Of a stretch of DNA of 43,148 nt, positions 1 to 7,358 are shown in pieces. This DNA is from Collinsella sp. (GTDB lineage: Bacteria > Actinomycetota > Coriobacteriia > Coriobacteriales > Coriobacteriaceae). The position numbers and the translations under genes are program-made. Numbering within the stretch: position 1 is the stretch's first letter; each line of letters starts with the position of its first letter. The notes below the pieces were generated by a model that worked only from the letters and a program-made list of their open reading frames with translations, had not been told where the DNA came from and did no database searches. The stretch spans positions 1 through 43,148 of the forward strand of contig DXLU01000013.1 of the NCBI GenBank assembly GCA_019414565.1, written 5' to 3'.

Positions 1-2
1 AA

Positions 3-68
3 AAGATCAAGTCGTCCTCGCAGACGCTCAAGCAGGAATACCTCGATACATACGAGCGAGGTGAATGA
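3..68 (+). CDS. C-terminal end of an upstream gene (partial)
   Basis: The frame beginning at base 3 is open and ends with TGA at 66-68, giving a charged tail ending in QEYLDTYERGE. The stop lies two bases before the likely ATG of the next gene, and the GAGGTGA that would serve as that gene's ribosome binding site is inside this tail. This arrangement fits two translationally linked genes. Only 21 residues are visible, so no function can be given, and a chance open frame is possible. Confidence 0.35.
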   Translation, partial: KIKSSSQTLKQEYLDTYERGE

Positions 69-69
69 C

Positions 70-498
70 ATGATAGGCAAGAGCTATGCAAAGATAGCGA
101 TTGTTGGCTTTGTACTTTGTCTTGCAATGGTGCTATGTGCATCATTTGCGAGGTATAGGTCCGAGCAGTCGTTCATCGATGGCGCTGAAAATGGGTTTGG
201 CATAGACGGGATGTATGTCAACGATGGCGCGACCAGGCCGTCTATGGCGATTCTTGCAGGCGAAGACATGGAATGGCAAATCTGTAATGACGATGGCTCT
301 TGTCTGAGTGGTCGTTTGGCCGCAACGAGCGACCCGAATTCGTTCGATCTTCTCGACAATGATGGATCGGATTGCGGTTCAGTTCACCTGTCGTATGCAT
401 CACGAGATGGGATGGACGGCATTCTCTACGTCTCCCACGAGTCTGGCGATTTCAAGATGCGCAGGACTAACCGAGTGCCGGCTTTTTTCGAGGAGTGA
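70..498 (+). CDS. Small membrane-anchored hypothetical protein
   Basis: The product is 142 aa with one N-terminal membrane segment (about residues 9-28) and a polar extracytoplasmic part containing three cysteines; it ends RTNRVPAFFEE. I chose ATG 70 because GAGGTG lies six bases upstream; a GTG at 61 would add three residues. I do not recognise the family. The gene immediately follows another frame on the same strand, so it is probably the last gene of an operon that begins outside the window, and two hairpins follow it. A single-span anchored protein facing outward is an inference from the hydrophobicity pattern. Confidence 0.6.
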   Translation: MIGKSYAKIAIVGFVLCLAMVLCASFARYRSEQSFIDGAENGFGIDGMYVNDGATRPSMAILAGEDMEWQICNDDGSCLSGRLAATSDPNSFDLLDNDGSDCGSVHLSYASRDGMDGILYVSHESGDFKMRRTNRVPAFFEE

Positions 499-503
499 GA
501 ATT

Positions 504-532
504 CCCGGCGGTCTGCCGATCAGGCCGCCGGG
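504..532 (+). terminator. GC-rich hairpin after the first gene
   Basis: CCCGGCGG (504-511) pairs perfectly with CCGCCGGG (525-532) across a 13-base loop, six bases after the stop codon. There is no clear U-run after it, so it may be a weak terminator or an mRNA 3' end stabiliser. Confidence 0.4.
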
Positions 533-541
533 GTATTGAAC

Positions 542-577
542 CCCGCATTCATCCGTACACACACGGATGAATGCGGG
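542..577. terminator. Perfect 15-bp stem-loop without U-tract
   Basis: CCCGCATTCATCCGT (542-556) and its exact reverse complement (563-577) flank the loop ACACAC. The stem is long and perfect, but no T-run follows on either strand. It lies between the first gene and the exonuclease remnant. A terminator is the simplest reading; a protein-binding palindrome is the alternative. Confidence 0.4.
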
Positions 578-612
578 AAGTGTCCGGATGAAGTTGATAA
601 TCAAGGAAACAA

Positions 613-936
613 TGCCGTTCTGCCTGGGACGGCTTTGGCTTGGACTTTAACTACAACATCGCAATCGACACTTATCAGCTCGCGCAACGCGCATGGCCAA
701 ATCTCGGACGCTGGTACATGGAGGACCTTCGAGATTTACTGGACATCCAAAACGACGACGCACACCGCGTGCTCGCCGACTGCGAAGACGAGATGGCTGT
801 CTACAATGCGATCAGAAACGGCGTGAAGTCCGGAGAGCTTTCTGTGGAACCGCCGCGCCGTCGCGCGAGCCGACCGGGCAACCCGGGCAATCTGGTCCCG
901 GCTCTCCCAGTCGTATTCCTACGATATCGCCCCTAG
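613..936 (+). pseudogene. Remnant of a DEDDh-type 3'-5' exonuclease domain
   Basis: The frame encodes FGLDFNYNIAIDTYQLAQRA, then a helical stretch, then DDAHRVLADCEDEMAVYNAI. This matches the C-terminal half of DnaQ/PolC-type exonuclease domains: the IDTYQLA segment and the His-x(4)-Asp pair (AHRVLAD) of the ExoIII motif. The first catalytic motif (D-x-E) is absent; the upstream DNA is occupied by hairpins, and no good start codon or ribosome binding site precedes it. The tail after about residue 75 is Arg/Pro-rich and looks out of frame. I read it as a truncated relic; family assignment is by motif only. Confidence 0.4.
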
Positions 937-948
937 ATCACCAATGTG

Positions 949-1188
949 TCAGATAAAGAATGACGCAATGGCTATGATCACGCCTACGGCAGATGCGGCG
1001 ACTGCGCCTATTTTCCTCTCCTTTAGTCCGACGAATAGGGTTGCCGTAAAGTCAAGGGCGGAAATGCAGGATATGGCAAGCGAAACGAATTCCTTGGGCG
1101 GTTTCAGCAAAAGGTCGCTAGCAAAGAGTAATGCAAGCAGGGCAAAGCCGATTGTGTTCAAGTATCTCGATTGATTTTGCGACAGCAT
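949..1188 (-). CDS. Small membrane protein, last gene of a three-gene operon
   Basis: A 79-aa product with hydrophobic segments at about residues 11-29, 34-54 and 60-79, and basic residues at the N-terminus (LSQNQSR) and in the GLKERK loop. It lies 12 bp downstream of the secreted-peptide gene (1201-1605) on the same strand and is probably co-transcribed with it. I do not recognise a family. In that context an immunity-type role is conceivable, but this is inference from position, size and hydrophobicity alone. Confidence 0.5.
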   Translation of the reverse strand: MLSQNQSRYLNTIGFALLALLFASDLLLKPPKEFVSLAISCISALDFTATLFVGLKERKIGAVAASAVGVIIAIASFFI

Positions 1189-1200
1189 GGCAACCGCCTT

Positions 1201-1605
1201 TTAGAACATGTAAGTGAAAAGTCGGTACGATGTCATTGCGGTTGCAAACAAGCCGCCGCCAGGACCGGTTGTCACGAGACCGGCGATAACTTCAGCGGTG
1301 CCAGCAAGGTAGGGATCGCGCAGGCAAGCCTCCTCCTTCGCGTTCAGCTTGACCTTGTGAGGGACGGTGCGGTTATTTGCAAATCCGTGAGAATCGCACC
1401 ACGCCTTGGAATATGAATCCGTGCAGCGTCCGCGCTCAAAAAGGGATATATCGTATTTTTCGTCGTAGTTGTCTCCGACGTAGATCTCGCTGCTCTCGGC
1501 GGGAGACCCCTCGTCGGCATAGGCTGCCGCAACGGGCACAAATGGTGTCATGACAAGGGAGAGGCAAAGAGCTGCTGAGGCGATGGAGGGCAGGTATTTC
1601 TTCAT
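1201..1605 (-). CDS. Secreted Cys-containing peptide with hydrophobic Gly-rich tail
   Basis: A 134-aa product with a clear signal peptide (KK charge, hydrophobic core, AYA cleavage site near residue 30). The mature part has three cysteines (about positions 61, 70, 94) in an acidic then basic segment, followed by a 35-residue tail rich in Gly, Ala and hydrophobics (VIAGLVTTGPGGGLFATAM). AAGGAG lies just upstream of the ATG. It sits between a thioredoxin-like gene and a small membrane-protein gene. A Sec-exported bacteriocin or toxin-like peptide whose disulfides are made by the thioredoxin is one reading; I do not recognise a known family, so this is inference. Confidence 0.6.
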   Translation of the reverse strand: MKKYLPSIASAALCLSLVMTPFVPVAAAYADEGSPAESSEIYVGDNYDEKYDISLFERGRCTDSYSKAWCDSHGFANNRTVPHKVKLNAKEEACLRDPYLAGTAEVIAGLVTTGPGGGLFATAMTSYRLFTYMF

Positions 1606-1634
1606 GGCTGGCTCCTTAATCTGGCCTTTGATAG

Positions 1635-2174
1635 TTACTTGATGTCGCCTCCTTCCGCTTTATATCCGTTGTATTTGGCGTATTTCTTTAATAAGGCAAG
1701 AGGTTCTTCCTCTCCTTCGGATAAGCCGATGATGTTTCCTTGATCATCCAGTATGAATACGGACGGAATATGCTCAAGTTCATATTGGTCATACACGGTC
1801 TTATCTTAATCTATGTATATGGGAAAGTCTCCTTCATGGACCGAGGCTTCTTCAATTGTGCTGTCCTCGGAAACAGTGAAAAGGTTCTTCCTTAAGGCTG
1901 CGAAATTATCAAGTTGTTGCATATCTTCTATGAGAGATTCGCAGTGCTGACACCACGATGCCCAGAACATCAAGATATTTTCTTCATTAGGTTTTAGCTT
2001 GTTAAAATAATTGACGTTTCGGCCGAGGCTGAAATTTTGGCCCATTTTAATGGACAAAGATGAGGGATAAGCATCGTGTTGCGGTTTGATATTGACGGCG
2101 ATTAAGGCGGCGAAACACGTCAGAGTCGCCAGAGTCAGTAAGGCGATAACGCATTTTCTCGGTTTCCAGCTCAT
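1635..2174 (-). pseudogene. TlpA-like thioredoxin, interrupted by one in-frame TAA
   Basis: From ATG 2174 (GAGAGGGA upstream) the frame encodes an N-terminal membrane anchor (about residues 9-28) and a thioredoxin fold with WASWCQHC, the CxxC redox site at C75/C78. A TAA at 1806-1808 ends translation after 122 aa. The same frame continues without another stop to 1635 and supplies the missing half of the fold, including the cis-Pro segment EHIPSVFILDDQGNIIG. With the stop read through, the protein would be 179 aa, the normal size for a membrane-anchored TlpA/ResA-type oxidoreductase. It heads the operon with the secreted peptide. Either a single nonsense mutation or a base error explains the break. 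Confidence 0.75.
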
Positions 2175-2219
2175 GACAGATCCCTCTCTCATGGTGAAAC
2201 GCATACGTTTTGAAACGGG

Positions 2220-2432
2220 ATACCGCTTCGATTCGTTCCGGACGCGGATGTGGACGTAACTGGTCTCGGTGCCAAGTGCGATTTCAGTGCTGTATATGAC
2301 TTAACGGGAATGTCCGAGCAGTGTCGGAGTCTCCATCTGGATTGTTCCGACTGGAACATCAGCCCGAATACACTGCATAGCGACTCCAACAAGAACGTCC
2401 CCGGCGTAATCCTTCCCAAGGCATGGCAATAG
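2220..2432 (+). pseudogene. Possible relic of a BspA/DUF285-type surface repeat protein
   Basis: The frame reads VYDLTGMSEQCRSLHLDCSDW, reminiscent of the BspA-like DUF285 pattern (M...C.SL..LDLS.W) found in surface proteins. It ends in TAG at 2430-2432 just before a strong hairpin. There is no signal peptide or full repeat array and the upstream part shifts frame, so it would be only the decayed 3' end of a gene. The resemblance is short and could be chance. Confidence 0.3.
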
Positions 2433-2452
2433 ACAAGTTCAAGTGAACGCAT

Positions 2453-2486
2453 GAAGGTGGCTCCCGAACCATCGGGAGCCACCTTC
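2453..2486. terminator. Perfect 15-bp hairpin between convergent features
   Basis: GAAGGTGGCTCCCGA (2453-2467) pairs exactly with 2472-2486 across the loop ACCA. It lies 29 bp beyond the stop of the DUF6273 gene on the minus strand and 20 bp beyond the relic frame on the plus strand, so it could terminate both. No strong T-run is present on either side. Confidence 0.6.
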
Positions 2487-2514
2487 GCAATTCAACAGAT
2501 GGGAAAACCGACTG

Positions 2515-3948
2515 CTAATTCAATTTGACCCAGATGGCGGGACGGACTCCGAGCAAGTCATCCTGCTCGCTCCCGTCATCGCCAAATTTGATGTCGCCCA
2601 TCTTGCACACGTAATTGGCTAGGGGCTGCCCGACATAGTAGAAATCACTATAGTCTGAGCTGCCGCTGTACTTCTCGACGGTAGAGGTCCACCAGTCCTT
2701 AACTATATCGTCCTTCACTGACTTTGCGTACCGGAAATCGTCCGATAGCGCGGGTTCGCAAAGGAGAAAGGAGTTGAGAATCGTGACGTCTCCGTCGATG
2801 AGGCCCCGCTCGACATCGCTGAAGGCGAAATCCCTGAAGCTGCCGTTCAGATAGTCGTATAGCGAGCTGGACTTGAAATCGGTTGCGTCGCCTTGCGTAT
2901 CGAACGCCATCTCGTCGATGCACTGCTGGGTTACGAGAAGGGCCCGTCCGTCCTCCTTGTCGACAACGATCCATCTGATCGGTCTGCCGGCGATTGCGGC
3001 GCCCTTGTAGGCCGCCAGCCCACCCGAATAGGTCCCGAACTCGACGGTCTGCCCAATCGACTTGCTGTCGATTACCTCCTGCTCCGCCTTCATGTCCGCC
3101 CGCGCTTCGAGCATGGACGGCAGGGGCGAGATGGCGACCATGACGGCAAGCAGGACGATGCCCGCGACGGCTGCGACGGCTATCTTCTTCCTCCTTTTCG
3201 AGAGGTTCGCAATCTTCATGCCGGCCTCTCTTGCCTTCTCGCCCGAATCCCCGTAGCCCTGCTCGGCCAGCCTCTCGAGGCTCTCCTTGGCGGCTTCAGC
3301 TTCCTTCCTGTTGCCCTTCTCGAGTATCGCGACGCTCGTCTTGTAGACCCTGTCCCTTCTGGATTCATCCAGGAACGCGGCATCTTCCAGATCCGCCATT
3401 TTCTCGCGCACGGCGCCGCAGTTCCAGCAGGTACCGCGCTTGAGGTTCACCGCACCGCAGCCGCACTGCCACCACCCGTCGTGTTCGGAATGGACGCCCG
3501 CGCATTTGAAGGTATCGGCCCCCATCTCGGAGAGCAGGACATCGCGTTCCGACTCCTCGACCCCGTTGAGTGCGAGTGGCGCGGGGCTATCGATGTCGAT
3601 CGGGTCGCCGAAGGAGGTCTCGCCGTCCGCTCGGGTCACAACGGCACGCGAGCCGGTGATAACAGACAACTTGATTCTCACCGCCTTGGGCCTGAGCACC
3701 TCGCCGGCGGGCAGGTCGGCATCTAGGAGCGAGAAGTCGACGGTCTCCGTCTCCCCTCCCTCGCCCTCGAGCCCGACAGTGAACTCTATGCGGCTGATGG
3801 GTTTCGTCGATACGTTGACGATCTTTGTTTGGAGGAAGCAGGCTCCCGTCTCGGTGTCTCTGGAGACTTGGATGGCTAACATCCTGACAGGGCAAAGCTC
3901 CTGCCAGGAGGGGTTGGCGTCGCGGTAGGCGATCTTGTATTTCGACAT
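2515..3948 (-). CDS. Membrane protein with zinc ribbon and C-terminal DUF6273 domain
   Basis: A 477-aa product. Residues about 1-130 form a beta-rich domain of unknown type. A zinc-ribbon follows (WQCGCGAVNLKRGTCWNCGA; CxC...CxxC). Then come a charged helical region, one membrane segment (about 254-274), and a C-terminal domain with GQTVEFGTYSGG, PIRWIVVDKEDGRALLVTQ, SSLYDYLNGSFRDFAF and the ending GVRPAIWVKLN. This last part matches DUF6273, a domain common in surface proteins of gut bacteria. The layout suggests a cytoplasmic ribbon and an external DUF6273 head. The stop of the upstream small gene lies two bases before this ATG, so the two are coupled. Function is unknown. Confidence 0.8.
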   Translation of the reverse strand: MSKYKIAYRDANPSWQELCPVRMLAIQVSRDTETGACFLQTKIVNVSTKPISRIEFTVGLEGEGGETETVDFSLLDADLPAGEVLRPKAVRIKLSVITGSRAVVTRADGETSFGDPIDIDSPAPLALNGVEESERDVLLSEMGADTFKCAGVHSEHDGWWQCGCGAVNLKRGTCWNCGAVREKMADLEDAAFLDESRRDRVYKTSVAILEKGNRKEAEAAKESLERLAEQGYGDSGEKAREAGMKIANLSKRRKKIAVAAVAGIVLLAVMVAISPLPSMLEARADMKAEQEVIDSKSIGQTVEFGTYSGGLAAYKGAAIAGRPIRWIVVDKEDGRALLVTQQCIDEMAFDTQGDATDFKSSSLYDYLNGSFRDFAFSDVERGLIDGDVTILNSFLLCEPALSDDFRYAKSVKDDIVKDWWTSTVEKYSGSSDYSDFYYVGQPLANYVCKMGDIKFGDDGSEQDDLLGVRPAIWVKLN

Positions 3949-3950
3949 TA

Positions 3951-4199
3951 CTACACCTCGGGCAGGGCGTCTTCGTCCCTTTGTGCGCTGGGCGCCGGTG
4001 CCGCTCGGTCGGGCAGAGCGCAGACGATCAGGCCGACCATGAGCGGGGTGCCGAAAAGGCCGATGAACCAGAGGATTCCCGCGCCATTGGTGTAATGCCC
4101 CTTGGCCCTGGCAATCTTAACGAGCTCCGCTACGCCGCAGATGTTGGCGGCGATCGCCAAGAGAGGCAGGAAGAAGATTATCAGCTCCAGGCTTCTCAT
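3951..4199 (-). CDS. Small two-span membrane protein
   Basis: An 82-aa product with two hydrophobic segments (about residues 4-26 and 40-61), a short basic loop (KIARAKGHY) and an acidic Pro-rich tail. ATG 4199 is preceded by AAGAAGGGA at a good distance; a longer frame upstream lacks coding character. Its TAG is two bases before the ATG of the zinc-ribbon/DUF6273 gene, so both are translated from one mRNA. The family is unknown to me; a partner or assembly protein for its neighbour is possible but unproven. Confidence 0.65.
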   Translation of the reverse strand: MRSLELIIFFLPLLAIAANICGVAELVKIARAKGHYTNGAGILWFIGLFGTPLMVGLIVCALPDRAAPAPSAQRDEDALPEV

Positions 4200-4286
4200 T
4201 TTTGGTCCCTTCTTCTCGACCGCCCGCCTCGACACCGGCGGTCCTCCGTAACTTCCGGTAACACCAATTCTGCTGTCCTCACCTGC

Positions 4287-4308
4287 GAATTTGTTGAGCA
4301 ACAAATTC
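4287..4308. promoter_or_regulatory. Inverted repeat in the divergent intergenic region
   Basis: GAATTTGTT (4287-4295) and AACAAATTC (4300-4308) form a perfect 9-bp inverted repeat around GAGC. It lies between the minus-strand DUF6273 operon and the plus-strand pilin-like gene and could be a regulator binding site. The rest of 4200-4449 holds a short GCCGC/GCGGC hairpin near 4362-4373 but nothing else I can name. Confidence 0.3.
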
Positions 4309-4449
4309 GATTGTGTGAGCGGTCGGTTAAGCTGCGCAGACGTTGGGCTAATTACTCTTTGCCGCTGCGGCAAGTCCAGCGCAACCTTTTGGAATAGTCC
4401 TACGCTCAAGCCGTTTCTATTCACCCTGAGCGAAGGGAGTCGCATATGC

Positions 4450-5463
4450 ATGCAGCGGCAATTAACCTTCGGGGGGGGGGTATCTCCTAGAGGTATCCGC
4501 CTTCGTGGGCAATCTATCATCGAGTACGTCCTGATTATCGCGGTCATCGGCCTGGTGATCGTGTTCGCGGGACCCGGCGTGGCCGGGGCCATCCGAAACC
4601 AGTTCAACCTGGTCGGCAACACGGTGAACAGCGGGGCGACCGGTGGCGTCGAGGACGGTGGAACATCCGGTGGCGGCTCCACAGGGGCCGATTCCGCGAC
4701 CGTCCAGGCGGCCATCGCCAAGGACGCGAAGGACTGGACGCTCGGTGAGCAGAAGGCCGTGGCAGAGGACATCGCCACGAAGGGCAAGGCGTCTCCCGCC
4801 TACGCCAAGGCGAAGGCCGCCGTGGATGCCGGCACCAAGTTCACGATGAAGCTCACCGATGGGAAGACGCTCGAATACCGCATCATCGGCATCAACCATG
4901 ACGATTTGGCCGACGGCTCGGGCTAGGCGGGGCTGACGTTCCTCACCACCTCGACAGGTATTTCGCCCCGCATGAACGCCACCGACACCAACGCCGGTGG
5001 CTGGGAGAAGTCGGAGCTCCGTGCGAAGATGAACTCCGGCGAGATCTGGAGCCTCATGCCGCCCGATTTCCAGTCCAAGGTGAAGACCGTCAGGAAGCTC
5101 ACGAACAACGTCGGCGGAATCGATAAGAACGCCGCCGTAACCGCGACCTCGGACAGGCTGTTCCTTCTCAGCTACTCCGAGATCGCGCCCTGCACCTCCC
5201 ATTGGACCTCCGACTTCACTTCCCTTTGGGCCTCTGACTACCCCTGGAGTTCCTCCGAGGGTAGCCAGTACGAGGCCTTCAAGGGCAAGGTGACGAATAA
5301 CGATAATCCCAACTCTGCCATTGCCATTAGCAGCTTATGGTGGGAGCGTTCGGTGTTACCGAAACTTTCTGCGTACTTCCTCGACGTCACCGGCACTGGC
5401 AGGCCGTCGCGTGGCGACGACGCGAGCGCTTCGCTTTGCGTCTGCCCCGCTTGGTGCTTCTAG
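4450..5463 (+). pseudogene. Flp-type pilin fused to a DUF6273 domain, split by an in-frame TAG
   Basis: From ATG 4450 the frame encodes a short leader, then RLRG/QSIIEYVLIIAVIG, matching the Flp prepilin signature: Gly before the cut, Glu at +5, Tyr at +6, then a hydrophobic helix. A Gly/Thr-rich linker leads to TKFTMKLTDGKTLEYRIIGI, the start of a DUF6273-like domain. TAG at 4924-4926 ends translation after 158 aa. The same frame continues without another stop to 5463 and completes the domain (GGWEKSELRAKMNSGEIW, SSLWWERS, ending CVCPAWCF). Read through, the product would be 337 aa: a pilin-like stalk with a C-terminal head. A 10-G run at codons 8-11 may also switch the frame. A terminator follows. 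Confidence 0.7.
4471..4480 (+). repeat. Homopolymeric G(10) tract near the 5' end of the pilin-like gene
   Basis: Ten consecutive G residues lie 21 bases after ATG 4450. An alternative ATG at 4446 has the better spacing (six bases) to AAGGGAG at 4433-4439. With ten Gs that start reads into TAG at 4488; with nine or twelve Gs it would read in frame into the pilin signature. The tract is therefore placed where slippage would switch expression. Confidence 0.6.
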
Positions 5464-5486
5464 CCTGTCTTCTAGCTTGTCTAGCG

Positions 5487-5520
5487 AAAAGCCTGCGCAA
5501 CTTCGCGCGGGCTTTTCTTT
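5487..5520 (+). terminator. Rho-independent terminator of the pilin-like gene
   Basis: AAAAGCCTGCGC (5487-5498) pairs with GCGCGGGCTTTT (5505-5516), with one G-U type mismatch, and is followed by CTTTT. It begins 23 bases after the final TAG. Confidence 0.8.
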
Positions 5521-5944
5521 TGGCGGTTACTCGAACGGTCTGATGTTCGTGGCACAGGTAGTCGGGTTGAGGGGAAATGGGGCCATACAGCGGCTCTCAG
5601 AGCGTCCGCCGCACTCCCCCGCCATTACCTCTGCGGGGTCCTCGTGTAGAGCTCATCCTGCTTGGCATTTCGCTGCAACAGCCCACTTGTCCACCGATCA
5701 AGTGAACTACTGGAATAAATACAGCGACACGCTTGTTCGTCACAGTCGCTATATCCGTGTAAATCGCCGCGATAAATACAGCCTGTACTCGGCTGTATAC
5801 CAGCTACGCGTATGTAGATTCATATCGCGTTAATAAATCGGCTCAAGCGCGTGCAAAACGCGCAAGTAGCCGCAAAAGGCGATTATCGCGTAGGTAGATT
5901 TTTGGCACCCTGTTGCTTACTGACAATTAAGCAATTGCTTAAAA
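5521..5944. other. Intergenic region with short hairpins and a repeated motif
   Basis: No convincing gene is present. ATAAATACAGC occurs at 5715-5725 and again at 5772-5782. Each copy leads into a small inverted repeat: AGCGAC/GTCGCT (5723-5728, 5745-5750) and ATACAGCC/GGCTGTAT (5776-5783, 5791-5798). A GCGCGT/ACGCGC hairpin follows near 5850. They could be operators or remnants of a mobile element; I can name neither. Confidence 0.3.
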
Positions 5945-5974
5945 CAAAAAAGGTCAGGCACTAAGTGCCTGACC
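5945..5974 (-). terminator. Terminator downstream of tRNA-Pro
   Basis: On the minus strand GGTCAGGCAC and GTGCCTGACC form a perfect 10-bp stem with a 3-base loop, followed by six Ts. It starts 11 bases after the encoded CCA of the tRNA. Confidence 0.9.
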
Positions 5975-5984
5975 TGCAAACTTC

Positions 5985-6061
<77 letters not shown>

Positions 6062-6141
6062 AAGCTTTTGTTTGTTGCTCTGCTCTCACTCGCAACAGGG
6101 AGTATATTAACCCGAAACTTTGTCCTTGTGCAAGAACTTTT

Positions 6142-7356
6142 TTACAAATTTTGAAGCAAGTCCAAAATTGTATCTGCGAGCTGGGGTTTTGTTAGTACGG
6201 GTAGTTCTTGCGTACCCGCTATGCTCACGATCCAAGCCTTGTTGGTGTCGGTTCCAAAGCCCGAATCGGCGCGTGAGACATCGTTGGCGATAATGGCATC
6301 GCAGCCTTTGCGGGTCAATTTGCGCTCGGCGTACTCGACGACGTTATCAGTCTCGGCTGCAAAGCCGATTACGAGGCGATCGCCCTTTTGGCGTGAAAGT
6401 TCGGCCAAGATGTCAACGGTCTCGACGAGCTCGATTCGATCCAGGGGCTCGTTGGCCTTTTTGAGCTTATGGTCCGCCGGGGCCGCCGGCGTGTAGTCGG
6501 CGACGGCGGCGGCGCAAATGGCCGCGTCGGCCGTCTGGAAGGCGCTCAGCGCTGCCTTGAGCATTTCTGAGGCGGTCTGTACGTGCACGCACTCCACACC
6601 GCGGGGAACGTCGAGCGATGTCGGTCCCAGCACGAGCGTGACGGCGGCACCGCGACGTGCGGCCTCCCCCGCCAGGGCGATACCCATCTTGCCCGAAGAA
6701 CGGTTGCCAATGAATCGCACCGGGTCGATCGGCTCGTGCGTGGGGCCGGCGGTGATGACGATGCGCTTGCCCGTCAGGTCTTGCGGCACGGGGTTGAGCA
6801 CCTCACAGACAGCCTCGACGATGTCCTCGGGCTCGCTCATGCGGCCCGTGTCCACGTCGCCGCACGCAAGGTAGCCGCTGCCGGGTCCCACCACGTGAAC
6901 GCCGCGGTCGCGCAACGTGGCCATGTTGGCCTGCGTCGCCGGCGCCTTCCACATGCCATTGTTCATGGCCGGCGCGATCACGACGGGCCGCGGCGTCGCA
7001 AGCAGCGTGGTGGAGATGAGGTCGTCGGCGATGCCGTTGGCCATCTTGGCGATGATATTGGCCGTCGCGGGCGCCACGACCACCAGATCGGGCTCCTGCG
7101 CAAGCGAGATATGGTGGATGGGGTCAGACGGGTCGTCGAATAGCCCAACCGCGACCGGCTCATTGGTGAGCGCGCGGAACGTGAGCGGGCCCACGAACTC
7201 CGTGGCATGCTCGCTCATAACGACTTTGACACGTGCGCCGCGCTTTTGCAGCAGGCGCACGATATTGCACGACTTATAGGCGGCGATCCCGCCGGTAATG
7301 CCCAGCAGGATCGTTTTTCCCTCAAGTTGCATTGAATTGTTGGATGCCGCCGTCAT
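6142..7356 (-). CDS. coaBC: Bifunctional phosphopantothenoylcysteine decarboxylase / phosphopantothenate-cysteine ligase
   Basis: A 404-aa enzyme of coenzyme A synthesis: it joins cysteine to 4'-phosphopantothenate (CoaB) and decarboxylates the product (CoaC). The N-terminal FMN-binding CoaC domain shows GITGGIAAYKS, the HHISLA histidine motif, the PAMNNGMW substrate-clamp motif and LACGDVDTGRM with the active-site Cys. The CoaB half begins near residue 195 (VITAGPTHEPIDPVRFIGN, with SSGKMG next) and has KLKK near residue 320. Length fits the family. It is the last gene of the long minus-strand block, two bases after the zinc-ribbon gene's stop. Confidence 0.96.
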   Translation of the reverse strand: MTAASNNSMQLEGKTILLGITGGIAAYKSCNIVRLLQKRGARVKVVMSEHATEFVGPLTFRALTNEPVAVGLFDDPSDPIHHISLAQEPDLVVVAPATANIIAKMANGIADDLISTTLLATPRPVVIAPAMNNGMWKAPATQANMATLRDRGVHVVGPGSGYLACGDVDTGRMSEPEDIVEAVCEVLNPVPQDLTGKRIVITAGPTHEPIDPVRFIGNRSSGKMGIALAGEAARRGAAVTLVLGPTSLDVPRGVECVHVQTASEMLKAALSAFQTADAAICAAAVADYTPAAPADHKLKKANEPLDRIELVETVDILAELSRQKGDRLVIGFAAETDNVVEYAERKLTRKGCDAIIANDVSRADSGFGTDTNKAWIVSIAGTQELPVLTKPQLADTILDLLQNL

Positions 7357-7358
7357 CG

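Noticed and set aside
2893..3726. A 277-codon plus-strand open frame
   Set aside because: It lies wholly antisense to the zinc-ribbon/DUF6273 gene, has no ribosome binding site and an Arg/Gly/Pro-rich composition typical of antisense frames in G/C-rich DNA.
4462..5202. A 246-codon minus-strand open frame opposite the pilin-like gene
   Set aside because: The plus strand has a clear prepilin signature and domain sequence; the minus frame is Gly/Arg/Leu-rich without a motif.
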